Source: Theristus sp. LFF4_11
Lineage: Eukaryota; Nematoda; Chromadorea; Monhysterida; Xyalidae
NCBI GenBank assembly: GCA_030248135.1
Contig: JASANC010002375.1
Location: 1-64,000, forward strand
Direction of reading: 5' to 3'
Length of the DNA: 64,000 bases
The notes beneath the pieces were generated by a model that had not been told where the DNA came from, made no database searches, and worked only from the letters and a program-made list of their open reading frames with translations. The first letter of the stretch is position 1; every line of letters begins with the position of its first letter. Of the stretch, positions 36,678-49,500 are shown piece by piece. Position numbers and translations under genes: made by a program.

Positions 36678-37437
36678 TTTTTGATGATGATTAGTCGGAT
36701 CGGAATAGCCGCGGCACGGCGTTCATCATTCTGAAATTTCTCCTTTTTCGTGAAGTTTCGATGAAATTTGAAATTCGAATCTTGAACATTTCTTTGGTTG
36801 AATAAAAATCGTTTGGAGTCTTTTTAAGTGACAACGATTCTTTCAATTTCGATTCCGTACTTCTTCTCATCTTCAGTCTCTTTCATCTTTCATCTTACTT
36901 TTGTGTTCACTATCTGAACTTTCTGGTACAAAGTGCTGTATTTACGTTCGTTGAAATGTTTGTAAACGCTGTTTTTTTTCGTTGAACTGTATCGTATCTT
37001 TTTCGGCTAACTTATGATGCATTTTAACGCTTTTTGGCAATATTTATTGGTGTTCTAATTGTTTTCGAACTTGTGGAAGGCAATTTCACAATATATAGAG
37101 TTCGTGCGAAATTTGTTGTGGTGGATAATAAAAGAACGGTTTACCAAACGATGACATGGATTTGGTGTGTTTGAACTGTTAGAAATCCGTCAACAACATC
37201 GGCGCGGTTCCAAATAACCGTCTTACCTTGATAGAACACTCAACTAAAAAGAAGTCATTGTCTGTTAATTGAAACTTTTCTGGCACGTATTCTTCGTTTC
37301 TCACAGTAGAAACCAACTTGGTTAGGTATTCAAAACGGGGAGTTTTTTTGCATCTACTGCTTTATCAATCAACTACAAAAGCAACAGAGTTATGAAATTT
37401 TCAGCTCCGAAACCAAGTTTTTTTCCGAACACCACAC
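36678..37437. other. Spacer before member K
   Basis: A/T-rich sequence between the foldback element and K. No remnant of a coiled-coil exon of J and no repeat was recognised. Confidence 0.4.
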
Positions 37438-39590
37438 ATGAGAAAAATGACTGAACAAGCGCAATCCACCGCTCTTCACCCGTTCGACATGTCGGAGCTG
37501 AATGAAGAACAGAATTTCGGTCCGGTCGTCTTCAGCTCCAACTTCAATCGCGTGTTCGTGCAGGGTCCTGATGGTACCATTTATTCGTACTCGCGTAATA
37601 CAACGCAGAGGAACAATGGCGGCGACACGTGGTAGGTTGCGCAGGGGTTGAATTAGGGATAGGACTTGGAGAATGAAAAGTTGGGAGTTGATTGCGTTGT
37701 TTAGGACGTGGTTCATTGCGCGCTGGTTGACCAGGGTGTTCAGGTTCGTTTCGATGACATCAGTAAGAGGTGGTCGGTAAGACCTTAACAATTCTTTGAC
37801 AAACAGAAATACTTCTCTGTTGTATTCTCGTGAATATTCTCGTCAACTTCATCCATTGAAACCAGCAAATTTTCTTTAAAATCGTCTGTAACTCGAGTTT
37901 TTTTAACACCAGCCTGAGCAGCTTGCAAAAAAGTCGACACCAGCGCACGTTCACAGCGTTCTTCTGTTCAGGTACACCTGCACTCGTTGCAAATACATCA
38001 ATCACAAACTGCCGGCGGGCGAGAAGCGTGCGGTGCCGTACGCCAAGGTGAATGGCGGCTATCACATCATCGATCCGTTGGCGCGGCCGCATTTCTGCGT
38101 GCACGGACGACACACGAACATTCCGGAGCGAAAAGAGATCAAACGAAAGAGACAGCGAGAGTATTGGCTGGTCGGTGAATATGCTGAATATTGTGAAATA
38201 AACGCTGAACTTTTCGCTGGTTTGAGACGTATTGGACGTTTCAACACGAATGTTGTACGTATTTGTTACCGTCATCTCATTTTGTTTCGTGAAATGCTGC
38301 TGTCTGAGAAAACTGTTTTATACGGAGACCGTCAATGAAAAGCGGAAAAAATCGCGTTCTGTGAAAGAAATCTGTTCTTCTTCTTTTCTTCTGCAGGCTA
38401 TTCGAAGGCGGGGCGAAACGAGCCAGACGGACAATTTAGATTCGCGAGCGAATCCGAACAATTCTACTCAGGTCGTTTCATATTTTATTCGTCAATTCCA
38501 AATCTATCACATCACGCTGGTGAATTCAAGCACTGAACAGTAAAATCAAGCTTCCTTCTAGTAGAAGCCTTCAAATCGGGTAAACAGAATAAACAGATCA
38601 ATCGGATAAAATTGCAAATTTTTTGCAGTCGTTTTCGCCGACATCAACAACGTCAGTGAACGGCCAATTTCCAATCTCCATGGATCGATTCGACTACGAA
38701 GAATCGCCCGGCGGGACCGGTAAATTTCACCATTTCATCTCATAGTAAAGTCGCATTTTTCAAAATATAAACGTTCAACTTTCAAGTTTATTTGTAAGCC
38801 TCACGGCCAGTTCACATCGACACAATCACAAAACTTCCATTATGCAAACAATGAATCAACATATGAACAACATTTCCAAGCAACCGCCAACGTCACCGCA
38901 ACGCCGTCGAACGCCAACTTCAACTTTCCCGCCGAAAACGGCAGCAGACGCAGCATAAAACGGACTGTTGCTGACGTATCGGACGAAGACGACGGCGACG
39001 TCAGCAACGCGATCGAGGAGGAACAAGAAGAACAGCAGCTACTGCATCAACAACACGCACTAGTCAATTCACATTCCAATTATGTCGCGCAAACGCAGCG
39101 TAACGCCCGCAAACGCGCGCTAAACGCGTCGTCACGTTTCGCAGCGCCGATTAAGCAGAGTCGACTGTCGTATAACTATTCGACAGAGCAGAACTCATTA
39201 ACCACCGTTCTGCTGAAGAAGCAGATCGCGATTGCCGAAAAGCAACACCGCGCGTTTCAGGAAGAAAACGCGTTGAAACGCCGCATAATGCTCGCAGAAC
39301 ACCGACAGATGCAACGTTTGAACGACGAGAAACGCCGGGCGACGCGCTTGAAAGCGAGATACTATGCGGAGAAACTGAGAGGAATGGGAGTTGAGGTGGA
39401 TGAAGAAGAAGATGATTCGAGTAAGGTTGAGGAAGTGGTAGAGCCGCATGATTCGAATAAAGATAATGAAGTGGTCGAAGAAGGAGACGTGGATAAAGTT
39501 CATGAGAAAACTGAAATTGATTCGAAGAAACTACCGCAAGAGGATAATGTCTCGAATGGGCAGCCCGTGAACGATGCGCAGACAGAATAG
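37438..39590 (+). CDS. Array member K: module, two-exon linker, coiled coil
   Basis: Five exons (37438-37631, 37972-38170, 38397-38471, 38629-38719, 38881-39590) join in phases 2, 0, 0, 1. Starting at ATG 37438 it has 422 residues, at ATG 37447 419. The module reads NFGPVVF, IYSYSR, then W-YTCTRC across the intron, and NGGYHIIDPLARPHFC with x33 spacing. The last acceptor is the weakest choice: 38881 keeps frame and gives a normal intron, while another in-frame acceptor at 38746 would imply a 26-base intron. The last exon has an acidic stretch (SDEDDGD), the basic patch ARKRA, a coiled coil ending LKARYYAEKLRGMGV and an unusually long acidic tail. J, K and L share this layout. Confidence 0.75.
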
Positions 39591-39911
39591 CCTGAATGAA
39601 CAAATTTATTATTTATTCTCTTAGCTTTATTGTTTTCTCTTGCCAAGCAAGATACTATTGGAATGTTGGATTTTTTGCTATGTACTCAGTCTACGCTTTA
39701 TTTTGATTGTTATACTCTTTGTTGTGTTGTGCGTTGTGGCTGTACAGTGAGTTGTATTTGTTGTTCTTCGATAAAAAACATTCGCAGTTGATTTGGGTAT
39801 ATTCTTTACTGCAACGGGTCTTGTTTTTTGACACAGTCGTACTTCCGACTTGTATTGCATTCCGACAACACCAGGTGTACTTTAAAAAAAACACCATTTC
39901 AGTGGCCAAAC
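39591..39911. other. Short spacer between K and L
   Basis: About 320 bases with no repeat or gene recognised. It must hold the 3' end of K and the promoter of L. Confidence 0.4.
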
Positions 39912-42310
39912 ATGGACCCACTGCAGCAGTTGGCCAATGGAAACTGGACCAACAGCCATGAATTCAAGGACTACGGTCCGGTCATCCGTAGCAGCCAAAA
40001 ACAGGGCATCCTCATTCGTGATGCGAATGGTGAAATCTACTCGTATGTGCCGTGCGGCAAGAAGACCGTGTCTGGGATTTCCTGGTGAGAAAGCAAATGT
40101 GCATTCATGAAGCAGTATTTAGTGACCGCGTTTTTTTTATACAGCTACGCGTCACTAAAATACTGCTTCATGAATGCCGCTTAAAGCTGATTGTTGAGTG
40201 GTGCAAGCTGCGTGTCTGCGTTATCTACTGGTCTTTACCATGTATGTTAGTCCTTAACGTTTACATCGTATATTTTTGCTAAAAAGTTCCACAACTCGCA
40301 CTAATACATTTGAGGTACCAGTGCTGCCGCTGCAAATACATCAACAACTGCAAGGTGCCGGCGGACGAGGCGCGACCGGTGCCATTCGCGAAAGTGAGCG
40401 CCCATTCATCAAGCTTATCCATAACGACGTGTGTCACGTCACTTTGCATTCATGAAACAGCAACGAAACATGCCATCCCTTCACTTCACACAGTCAGTTG
40501 CGTTCATGAATGTTGCGCAGGTGAACGAAGGCGGCAAACATTTGGTGGACCCGTTGGCGCGGCCGCATTTCTGCGTCGGCCCTAACGCCGTCGCGAATGT
40601 CGCCGAAAGCGAGATCGGACGCAGACGACGTGAAGAGGACTATTGGATGGTTGGTGCAACTCCGAACATGGTCACCCAAAAAGTGCACAAATGAAGTTGC
40701 GGTGGTGTTTAGAAGAGGGCTGTACGTTCAGTGCTTGGAGCAGGAAAAAAACGTTTCCAGCAACGTCTTTTGTGCGCTGTGCAAGCTTGTTTAACGCTTG
40801 CTTGATCATGCAGTTGAAATCGGCCGCTTGCTGTTTATGTCCTCCTGAACTGTGCACGTTTCAGTTCTAATCTGGGTTCCACACTGATAGTGCACAGTAA
40901 CAAACAAACACACAAGCACACGAGCGATAGCAAAAGTGTGTTTACAGCATGATGTTATTGTGCCACAGTTATCGGCTTAAACGCATCGCATTGGTGCAGG
41001 GTCTTCCTACTGCATTCCGATACTAGTTTATCAACCTGGACTTTGCCGAAAGCAAAAATGTTCATTTTGAGTTGTTCTACAGGCAGTCAACAAGGCCGAA
41101 ACCAGCTCATCGCAACAGTCATTCAGCAAGGAGACGGAATCAATGGACTTGCTATTGGATAACTACAACGACAGTTCAAGCAATGTCTTGTGTGACAGGC
41201 TTCGTGAGCAATTTGATCCAGACGCTACGAATTTGTCTCAGCCTCAGGTTTTTTGTCAACTCATTTTTTTTCTGTGATCTTTTGTTTCTTTATTTTTGGT
41301 TTTCAAGTAGGAATGTAAAGGAGAGCACCGCTTTTTCAGTCCAACTCGCCAACTTCAACAATTGAACAACATCAACGTTCCACTCCGATAAGTGACACGA
41401 CAACAACAACACGATTTACTATTGCAAGTACGTTGCTGGTGATCAAGGAGTTTTAACATTAACAGATCAGTCCACTTGAAACGGTTGAGAGCTTGGTTGA
41501 CATTGTTAACAGACACGGTTTTTGAAAAAAACAAGGATCAGAAACTTACCATTGCAGCAGGCCCGAATTCAAAAAGTGCGCAAATCTTATTGCTGGTTGA
41601 CGATACACGTGCAGAACGTCTGCAGGAGTCATTAACCATTAAAGACGTTTTCACGCTACTAATTTTAATTCGTGTCTGTTCACAATAATACCATTCTGAA
41701 ATGAACGATGTCTGTTTCTCCAGACTGCACAGCCTCGAGCGCCGTCACTGCGTCCGCCGCCACGTGCCACGAAGTCGCCGCCGACGTCAAGACGTGCCCA
41801 TCATCACGCGGCGATGGTAGCGCGAGTCACCATCCAATAACGTCCGGCATCACAGAAGCACGACTCGATTCGAACACGATGGCGGACATAAACGCGAGTG
41901 CCGCTGCCTCATCCGTCCGCGCGCGACCATTCGCCACGTCCGGTCTAGGCAACTGGCGGAAACGCCAACGAACGAACCATTGCGTGCGCAACGCTCTCGC
42001 CAGCAGAACGCTTCCGGACAGCGAAACTCAGTCGTCCTCGACGCCGCACGGCGCTGCCACCACCGAGCAACTGCAACAGACGCTGCTGCGCCGGCAGACG
42101 CAACTCGCCGACGAACAGTTGAACGCGTTGAAGGAGAAGCGAGCGCTGCGACGGCGACTCCTGATGGAGGAACATCGTCTCCGGGTGCAACTGAACGAGC
42201 AGCAGACGCGCGAGAGTGCTGAGCGACAGCGGGCGGCGCAGTTGAAGGCGATGTATTACGAGCGACGGTTGGAGGAGATCGACGACGGCGGCAGACAGTT
42301 GGACGCGTGA
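39912..42310 (+). CDS. Array member L: module with an extra intron, linker, coiled coil
   Basis: Six exons (39912-40084, 40315-40393, 40521-40649, 41083-41247, 41340-41427, 41724-42310) join in phases 2, 0, 0, 0, 1 and give 406 residues. The module reads YGPVIRSS, EIYSYV, W-YQCCRC, then GGKHLVDPLARPHFC with x35 spacing. It differs from K by a 127-base intron between the Lys and Val codons of FAK-VNEGG. This intron is bounded inside by CATTCAT arms like those of the family 2 MITE. The two linker exons match those of K in phase. The last exon has Ala/Ser-rich sequence, basic patch WRKRQR, and a coiled coil from TTEQLQQTLLRRQTQL to LKAMYYERRLEEI. AATAAA lies at 42866. Confidence 0.8.
40099..40181. 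mobile_element. MITE, family 2 (Harbinger-like)
   Basis: Palindrome GCATTCATGAAGCAGTATTT to AAAATACTGCTTCATGAATG in intron 1 of member L, next to TTA on the right. Confidence 0.7.
40394..40520 (+). mobile_element. Intron probably derived from a family 2 MITE
   Basis: The whole intron (donor GTGAGC, acceptor GCGCAG) is bounded inside by CCCATTCATCAAG and, inverted, TTCATGAATG, with another CATTCATGAA in the middle. These resemble the family 2 MITE termini. The related members A, E, F, G, I, J and K have no intron here. Confidence 0.5.
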
Positions 42311-42339
42311 ATGCGATGCGCATGTGTGCAGTGGTGCAA

Positions 42340-42712
42340 CGCCCGTTTGTACCTGACGCATGCAGACGTCGACGTACGGAATGCTCGATTCAACATGGCA
42401 GCTTTTTTCAGGGTGCTAGGAGCGCGCAAAATTTAGAAACCCCATTGTGTGTCAAATTTCAAGTATTTTTTAAGTAATTGGGATCTTCGTCGTGCTATCT
42501 GCTCATGCTTTCTCCCTTGCACACACGATCGGGAATTATCTTGTCATTGTTGAAAAAGACAATTCCTAGTCTACGACTGATCCCGCCTTGATGGAGAATA
42601 CAAGGACTGCCTTATTTATTCGGCCATACTGTACGTCAGGTGATGAACGGTAGTAAGCAATAACGACGTGACCTAACGTGCCGTATGCGCATACGTCAGG
42701 TATGAACGAGCC
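42340..42712. mobile_element. Family 3-like element, longer copy
   Basis: The left end GCCCGTTTGTACCTGACGCA and right end GCGCATACGTCAGGTATGAA are inverted. The longer centre has no coding sequence. Confidence 0.45.
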
Positions 42713-43496
42713 TTCACTCACATACTGCAGTTACTCGTGAATGAATCAAGTGTTTTATATTGTGCTTGTTGTACATATTTGATCAATTATTCATCAGTCG
42801 TGTGTTTCTGGTTTATCTTCAATTTACCAATCTTGGTTACCGAATTCTATCTCGCGTTTATGTTTAATAAAAGCACGATTACATGCAACAATATCGCTGC
42901 TTTTTATGTCTTTTCAATCCAGAGTTCTTTTCGGTCCACAAAGAGTGAGCCCTACGTTTGCGTTGCTGTGGATTGGAGAGTGCTCATGATGGCAGCTGGG
43001 CTACTGTACATTTGGAAAAAGTAAAAACAACAAGATATTCCATGATAGCCGATCGGATTAGCCAGTTATTTTCTGGAAGGTGGGGTCCGGTCCGGTGGTA
43101 AGGAGAACGTTGCTGTTCCACAAACCAACGAAAGACAGGCCTTCATTGTGCTTACTGTTTTAGCCATAGCGACTTTGAAGTGCAGGAAAAATCTTATTCC
43201 ACTTGAATACAATTTTGTAGAATCTGATTTTAAACACCGTATTTCAAGCACCAACAATTCAATACAAGGTTGAGCACAATGTAGCCAAACAAAAAGAGCA
43301 CCGCAACGATAGACAGAAACCCAGAGAAAATCTACGCCTCCACACAGTCGTCTATTTTTTGAACGTGGAGTGGAAACCGATTTGCTAATGCAATGCTAAC
43401 AGTCCAATGCGAATTTTCCCCCAAAAGCCGCTCTGCTCAAGAATATCGAAAAGGCGAAAAGAAACGTCCCTCCGTCATATCTGAAATATCTGAACC

Positions 43497-43613
43497 ATGA
43501 CAACCACAACCCTTAAAGTCGTCTTTCTGTTGCTCGTCATCGCAAAAGTCAAACAAGCATTGTGGTTACCTAAGAGCAGTCAGCGAGGTGAGTTGTTACA
43601 GCTACAATTATGA
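43497..43613 (+). CDS. Doubtful short secreted peptide
   Basis: A 38-codon frame starts MTTTTLKVVFLLLVIAKVK, a Lys followed by a hydrophobic core as in a signal peptide. A following frame (43610-43819) is Cys-containing (CSCLEIQPGFFEDC, CANC), but the only joins would need an implausibly short intron. No homology was recognised and it may be chance. Confidence 0.2.
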   Translation: MTTTTLKVVFLLLVIAKVKQALWLPKSSQRGELLQLQL

Positions 43614-43825
43614 GTTACCACAACCGCTCATCTGAGACGTGTTCCTGTTTGGAAATTCAGCCTGGTTTTTTTGAAGACTGCACAGATGAGGAGAAGCGGA
43701 CGGCTGAGACCGAAAGTGGACAGGCATGTGCGAATTGCAAAATTTCGTTTCAGCGAAATAATCAAGGTCGAAATGAACAAAAATACGCGAACTGCGATGG
43801 ATTTGGAATTGCAATATGAGCATAC

Positions 43826-44150
43826 AGTCGAACTCTACAGTCTGACTCTATATCATATCCAACTAGCTGATTGGTTGATGCATGCATTATGTGCATGGAT
43901 TGCTGTGGAGGCGGAGTTTGATTTGCATAGAATGCATGCATCACGTGTGATCGATCACCAACCAATCAGGTACCGTAGTTGTCCATGTTATAGAGGCAGA
44001 CTGTATGCAAACCAAACTCCGCCACCTCAGCAATCCATGCACAGAATGTATGTACAACCAATCAGTAGTTGGACATGTTATAGAGTTCGACTGTAAATTA
44101 TAAGGCAATCAGCTGATTGGTTGGTGATAACGTGATGCATGTGCTTTCTG
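43826..44150. mobile_element. MITE family 1, compound copy
   Basis: A full copy flanked by ACAGTCGAACTCTACAG and TAGAGTTCGACTGTAAA with an inner duplicated arm (GGCGGAGTTTGATTTGCATA and its complement), followed at once by the start of another copy (GCTGATTGGTTGGTGATAAC). Confidence 0.6.
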
Positions 44151-44343
44151 TGCAAGACAGACAACATTGCGTTTTCAACAGTAAAAGAGCTGATTTTGGT
44201 TTGTTTTTCATAATCTGTTACATTATTCTCATGTATGTTTTTTTAGTATTCATCAGTTTTTCAGTATGTTCTCATTTTTGTAGATTTTTTCTTGATCACA
44301 AGGATTGTGTATCTGTTTTCTCTTGTTTGACGTTTGCGGAAAT

Positions 44344-44609
44344 ACCGTAAAGTCTTGCATATAAGGTTCCTCCCACTTATAAGACCCCCACCCAAAAGTG
44401 GGCGGAGTGTCACACGGCGGGAAACCAAAAAATTCAAATTTTTAACTTGGTCGAAATCCCACTCCGTTTATAAGGCCCGGAATTCCTAATCTTCGCTTTA
44501 TAAGACCTCCTCCCACTTATAAGGTTGTCACACAAAATTCCACTTTTTTCAGAAATTTTTGATTTTCAAATCTATATAAGGAGACCTTATATGCAAGACT
44601 TTACGGTAA
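44344..44609. mobile_element. MITE with TACCGTAAAGTCTTGC ends
   Basis: Ends TACCGTAAAGTCTTGCATAT and its exact complement enclose 266 bases with repeated CTTATAAG motifs. No coding sequence; class not recognised. Confidence 0.7.
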
Positions 44610-44889
44610 TTGATAAAAGTGCAAATCATTGTCGGCTCGTTAGGATATTTGAGAAATGTTGGTGCTGGTTTCTGACATACTATATTACCCACATGAAGTG
44701 CTGAACAGCAAAAAGAAAACTTGAGTGTGAATTATAAGCAAACACGCTTTAGAAATAACCTAATAGAAATAGCACGAGATGTTGTGCGAGTGCTGTTGCT
44801 GCACCCGTGCCAGTGGATTGGATTTATTGGATTTTTGATGAAGATGTCTGATGCGATATTCGACATGCGGTTCGAAAAAATTTTAAAAC

Positions 44890-45440
44890 TTAAAAAAAAT
44901 TTTAAGATCGGCTTTTTCAGAATACCGACCCCTCTTAGGCACAGTTTTTGAAAAGTTCTCAGATTTTGACGAAATTAGCACCAATCGAACTGCCTCGATT
45001 CACTGAGTTCGAAAATCATACTTGTTTTTTAATTTGACCTTTTTTATAGTCAAAAACAAGGAAAAACCGTTTTTTTGAGCGACCTTCAGAAACATAGCTC
45101 TAACTCGCTTCTGGTTTGAGCTATTAACAAAATTCAAAAACCAATCGATTTTGCTTGTGCTCATGCACATTTTTCACTATAACATTGTTATACAAAAAAT
45201 GCTGTTTTATGTTTTAAATTTAAGAAAAACTAAAAGAGTTTGTGGTTTTTGCAATGTTTAGGCACTTTTAAAGCGAGAACGGAGTAGGGTTGCTAAGTAA
45301 TTCTGAAAGCCCTTGAAAAATGCTATATGTATGCAAAAAATAAAAAAAAATCAATTGCCCATTAAGAAGTAACGAAGCATTACAATATCGGTCGCCCGCA
45401 TGCGTACAGGGTATTTCCTGGTATGTCAACAAATTGTAGA
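44890..45440. mobile_element. Diverged part of the foldback element family
   Basis: It follows the left arm of the 33.8 kb element: ATACCGACCC, TTAGGCACA, CAATCGAACTGCCT, GAGTTCGAAAATCATA, and a late CAGGGTATTTCCT. Only one arm is present. Confidence 0.6.
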
Positions 45441-45784
45441 GCAACGGAGACAAAAATCAAAATACGGGTATTAGAGCAACTTTTTGCGCTGAATCCAAAA
45501 AATAAATACCGTTGCAAAATTTTGCTACAGTAACCCAATATTCGCGATTTTTGGCTTTTTTGGCCTTTTTTGGATTGTTTCTGGTCCGTGTGGTGTTATA
45601 CTTGAACTAATCAGGCCAAATTTGGTATCAATCGGCTCCCCTTGATAATACAAACAATTTCCATTCAGACAGCGCAACTGTATTGTGATTACCGTAACCC
45701 GCAGAGCAAGGTTTTTACCATTTTTAACCATTTTTAGGCCTGAAAGTGACATTTTTGATTCCTGTAGTGTTCTAGTTGTCATTT

Positions 45785-45900
45785 TAAATGCCGATGTCAT
45801 TTACCAATGCCAATGTCAGTGTCAATATTTGTGTCAATGTCAATGCCAACGCCGCCAATGTTAACTCCAATGCCAAATGCATTGTCAATGTCAAATAAAA
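45785..45900. repeat. Imperfect AATGTC/AATGCC minisatellite
   Basis: About 15 degenerate 6-base units of the form CCAATG, CAATGT or TCAATG in tandem. Confidence 0.6.
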
Positions 45901-46133
45901 ATGAGGATTTTCAAATTAATTTTTTAAATTAAACTAAAAAAACGAATTTTGGCCATCAATTGTGCTTTCATCTATAAATGCGTTTATGATACTTTCCACA
46001 GAAAGTGACTTTATGACGTTTTGCCCAGAGTTTCATGATTGTGTCATTCAATCGGTAAAACGGTCCAAAATCGACTGCTGACTGTTTTACGAGCTAATAT
46101 CAAAGAAAATTTTTGTTGAACTTTCGAAAATTG

Positions 46134-46362
46134 TCGCGTCTGTAGCGCAGGTGTAGGGCTTTCGTCTACCGTTCTGTAGGTGGAAAGTTCGAACCCCGCT
46201 GCGGACAAGTATATGGAGAAATTAAAGTGACCAACAACATCTAATGATCTACTCCCTCCAGGGTAAATTGGGCTCGGGGCAGTATTGCCCGTTTCCGCCG
46301 AAGTTTTGTACCTTATGGTTTCCGGAACCGGCGCGCGACCATAAAAATAAAAAAATAAAAAA
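46134..46362 (+). repeat. tRNA-derived SINE, type 1, copy 1
   Basis: The head has TGTAGCGCAGGTGTAGGG (A-box region) and GTTCGAACCCC (B box, 46187-46197), spaced as in a tRNA. The body has TTGGGCTCGGGGCAG and the tail is AAAAATAAAAAAATAAA. The second copy is at about 57862. Confidence 0.75.
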
Positions 46363-46567
46363 ATTGTGCCAAAATTAAGGTTTTTAGAGCATATTAGAGA
46401 AAAAAAATTTCGAATTAAAAAAATCGGCATTTTCGTTTTTTTAAATCACTTCAATCATTTCGATTTTTGTTTAACAACAACCCCACTAACAATCGTCTCT
46501 TGCTCGCAGACGCAGCGCAGATTCATTGAATTCCAAACGCGAAGAAACCAAACCAAAATACAAAACC

Positions 46568-49500
46568 ATGCCGAAACAACTCCGATCGCAACTGCTCAAG
46601 CAGTTCTTCGACTGCCGCAGCGAAGAGCGGCCGGGTCAAAAGAAGGCCGGTCCGCAAATCTACGTCGTTTGCATTCAGTGCGGATGGACGCGACAGTACA
46701 ACACGTCGCGAATGTTGGAGCACATCTTGAGCAACGGAAAGAGGGCGTGCAAGAAGATCAGTGATGAGGTGAGTTGGTGGATGTTGCCAGTTCCCATAGT
46801 TGTTCTAGGGGGGGCCTGGGGGGGGCCGGCCTAGGGTTAGGGGCTTTGAAAAAAAAAATTTTTTTTTAATTTTTTTTTTCGTTTTTTTTTTTAAAAAAAA
46901 TTTGGATTTTTTTTTTTCAAACTTAAAAAAAAAATTTGAAAATTTTTTCTTCTACTTTGCTCTGAAAATTCGATTTATGGCATAATTTTTTGAAAGTTCA
47001 AACCAAATTTTCTTCCCAACTTCTTTGTGTGCTTAGGTAAATGTCATTATTTGGTCATTTTGACCGACGTACTCCATGTTTTTCGATTTGGATGACTTCT
47101 AGAGTCAATTTTTAGCGTTGAAATGACTTAACTGAATTGAAATATCGTTTCAGAAATCGTTTTCTTGCAACTTAGAACATGTTTTTCAGTCGGTAGGCCA
47201 TGAGATGAACATGATATCTTGTTGATTGGCGTATGTTATAGGTCTACAATGGAGTTGTGCGATATATTGTTAAACAATTTGAGCGGAGATGTTGGTTAAT
47301 ACCACATCACACGACCGTTTTTCAGATACCCGATAACATGGCCACATGTTAAAACTTGCGTGCTGAGCTAAACTAACGTGTTAAACTTGCGTCTGTCAGT
47401 TGCCCGCAACGTGATCGCGAAATCATGGTACGTGTTTTCGATACGATGATTTGAAGAGTGGGCTCTCGCCATGTGGCAGATAGCATAGCTGGTTGAACCT
47501 GAAAGTAAGTGTCTTGGGGGGGGGGGGGCGACCGGGTCGACAGGGGTTGCCGACTTAGCTACAGCAAACAGGAATTTTTGAACACAGTCAAATTTTGGTA
47601 ATTTTCTAAAGAGGAACCACTAAGAACGGTTCAATATTCAAGTACACGTGAAAAATTGCCCTGTTTTACTGTTGAAAATGCAACTTTCCCTCTATGAAAT
47701 GGACATAATTTCAATAAAACACGATTTTCGCTCTTATAGTTTCCCGGATCGTTCTGAAAATAGTCTAGATGAACTCAGCTCGACGAGACGCTTCGAACGA
47801 ACCTAACTTGTAAAAAAAAATTTTTTTTTTTAAAAAAAAATTTTTTTTTTTAATTAAACAAAAAAATCCGGATTTTTTTTCCCCTAACCCTAGGCCGGCC
47901 CCCCCCCCCCAAAAACTTTTCGACTCTCCCTCTATCACATAAGTTTTTTCGGCTCAGCTATTACCGTATTACCTCTAATAAACCCCCATGGGGGTTTATT
48001 TCTTCAGCGACTTCTGGGGGTGGGGGTTTATTTTTGGGGGGGGGATTATTTTTGGGGGGGGGGGGGTTTATTTGGAAACCATTTTTAGGGGTGGGCAAAA
48101 TGGCAAAAATACCTTCCATGGCAGGAAGGAAGTCGCAGAAACTTCTACTTTTCACAGAGATTTCCTTTTGTAACAGCCTTTTGTAATGAAATTACCACTA
48201 ACTCATCCCTTTGGGGCCTTTGGTAGCACAATTTCACCAATGTCACTGCATTCAGCCACTGAATTCGCTAGGTATGTGTTTCAAACAGGTTTCTAATAAA
48301 CCCCCATGGGGGTTTATTTTGGGGGGGGGATTATTTGGAAACTTGTCGAGGGGGTGGGGTTTTTTTTTGGGGGGGGGGTTTAATTTTGGGGAGGGGGTTT
48401 AATAGAGGTAATACGGTATCTATCTGAAAAAAATTTTCAGCCAGCTATCTATCTGAAAATTTCTGTCTTCGAAGACATAAAATGAGTCAATTTTTAACCA
48501 AAATTGACCATTTTTGCTCGAAATTCTTGAAAATTTCGCTAATTTTAGTTAAAATATGCGTTTATACTTGGTTTTTAGCATGTTTTAAGCATTATTTAGC
48601 TGTTTTTATAGCTTTCCAGCGTTTTAGCTATCTATCTATCTGATTTCAAAATTTTGACCGGCCCCCCCCCAAAGTCACATGGCCCCCCCGCGGCCCCCCC
48701 CCAAAATTTTCCAGCTATCTATCCATCTGGAAAATTTGCTCCAGCTATCTATATCGGCCCCCCCCCCAACCCCCCGGCTCTGGACCAACTATGCCAGTTC
48801 CATCATAGTTGTTCCAGAGCCAAGGGGTTGGGGGGGGGCGATATAGATAGCTGGAGCAAATTTTTCAGATAGATAGCTGGAAAATTTTGTGGGGGCCGCG
48901 GGGGGGGGGCATGTGACTTTGGGGGGGGCCGGTCAAAATTTTGAAATTTGATAGATAGATAGCTAAAACGCTAAAAAGCTATAAAAACAGCAAAATAATG
49001 CTAAAAATACACTAAAAATCAAGTATAAACGCGTATTTGACCCAAAATTAGCGAAATTTTCAAGAATTACGGGCAAAAATGGTCAATTTTGGGCAAAAAT
49101 TGACTCATTTTATGTCTTCGAAGACAAAAATTTTCAGACAGATAGCTGGCTGAGAAATTTTTTTAGATAGATAATAGCTGAGCCGAAAAAACCTGTCTGA
49201 TAGAGATAGATTCGAAATTTTTTTGGGGGGGGGCCGGCCCCCCCCAGGCCCCCCCTAGAACAACTATGAGTTCCATCCAATCTGTCCCCATCCCACATGT
49301 TCATGTCCAAAATCGGTTTGTCAGTTTTTTTTTTGTTTCTCGCATTCTTTTTTTGGCCGCTTTTGGTCTTGGCCGGTGCATGCGTTTTTTTGGTAAATTT
49401 TACTTGATGATTGATGTGGAGGAATGGAGTTACGTTGTAAAATCAGCTAACTATCTTCCATTTTCAGAAATTCTTTTATTATGAAGCTCATCATGCAAAC

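Larger units (their letters stand above)
42311..46567. other. Repeat-rich spacer between L and N
   Basis: About 4.3 kb with MITEs of families 1 and 3, a TIR element (44344-44609), part of the foldback family (about 44890-45440), a minisatellite (45785-45900) and a type 1 SINE (46134-46362). A short frame with a possible signal peptide is at 43497. No family exon was found. Confidence 0.5.

Noticed and set aside
38720..38745. A 26-base intron in member K
   Set aside because: It keeps frame but is far shorter than any other intron here; the acceptor at 38880 also keeps frame and gives 161 bases.
42737..43024. 95-codon hydrophobic frame after L
   Set aside because: It lies in the A/T-rich 3' flank of L and spans its AATAAA signal.
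46134..46206. A real tRNA gene
   Set aside because: The A and B boxes are present, but the sequence continues into a body shared with 57862 and an A-rich tail, so it is a SINE.
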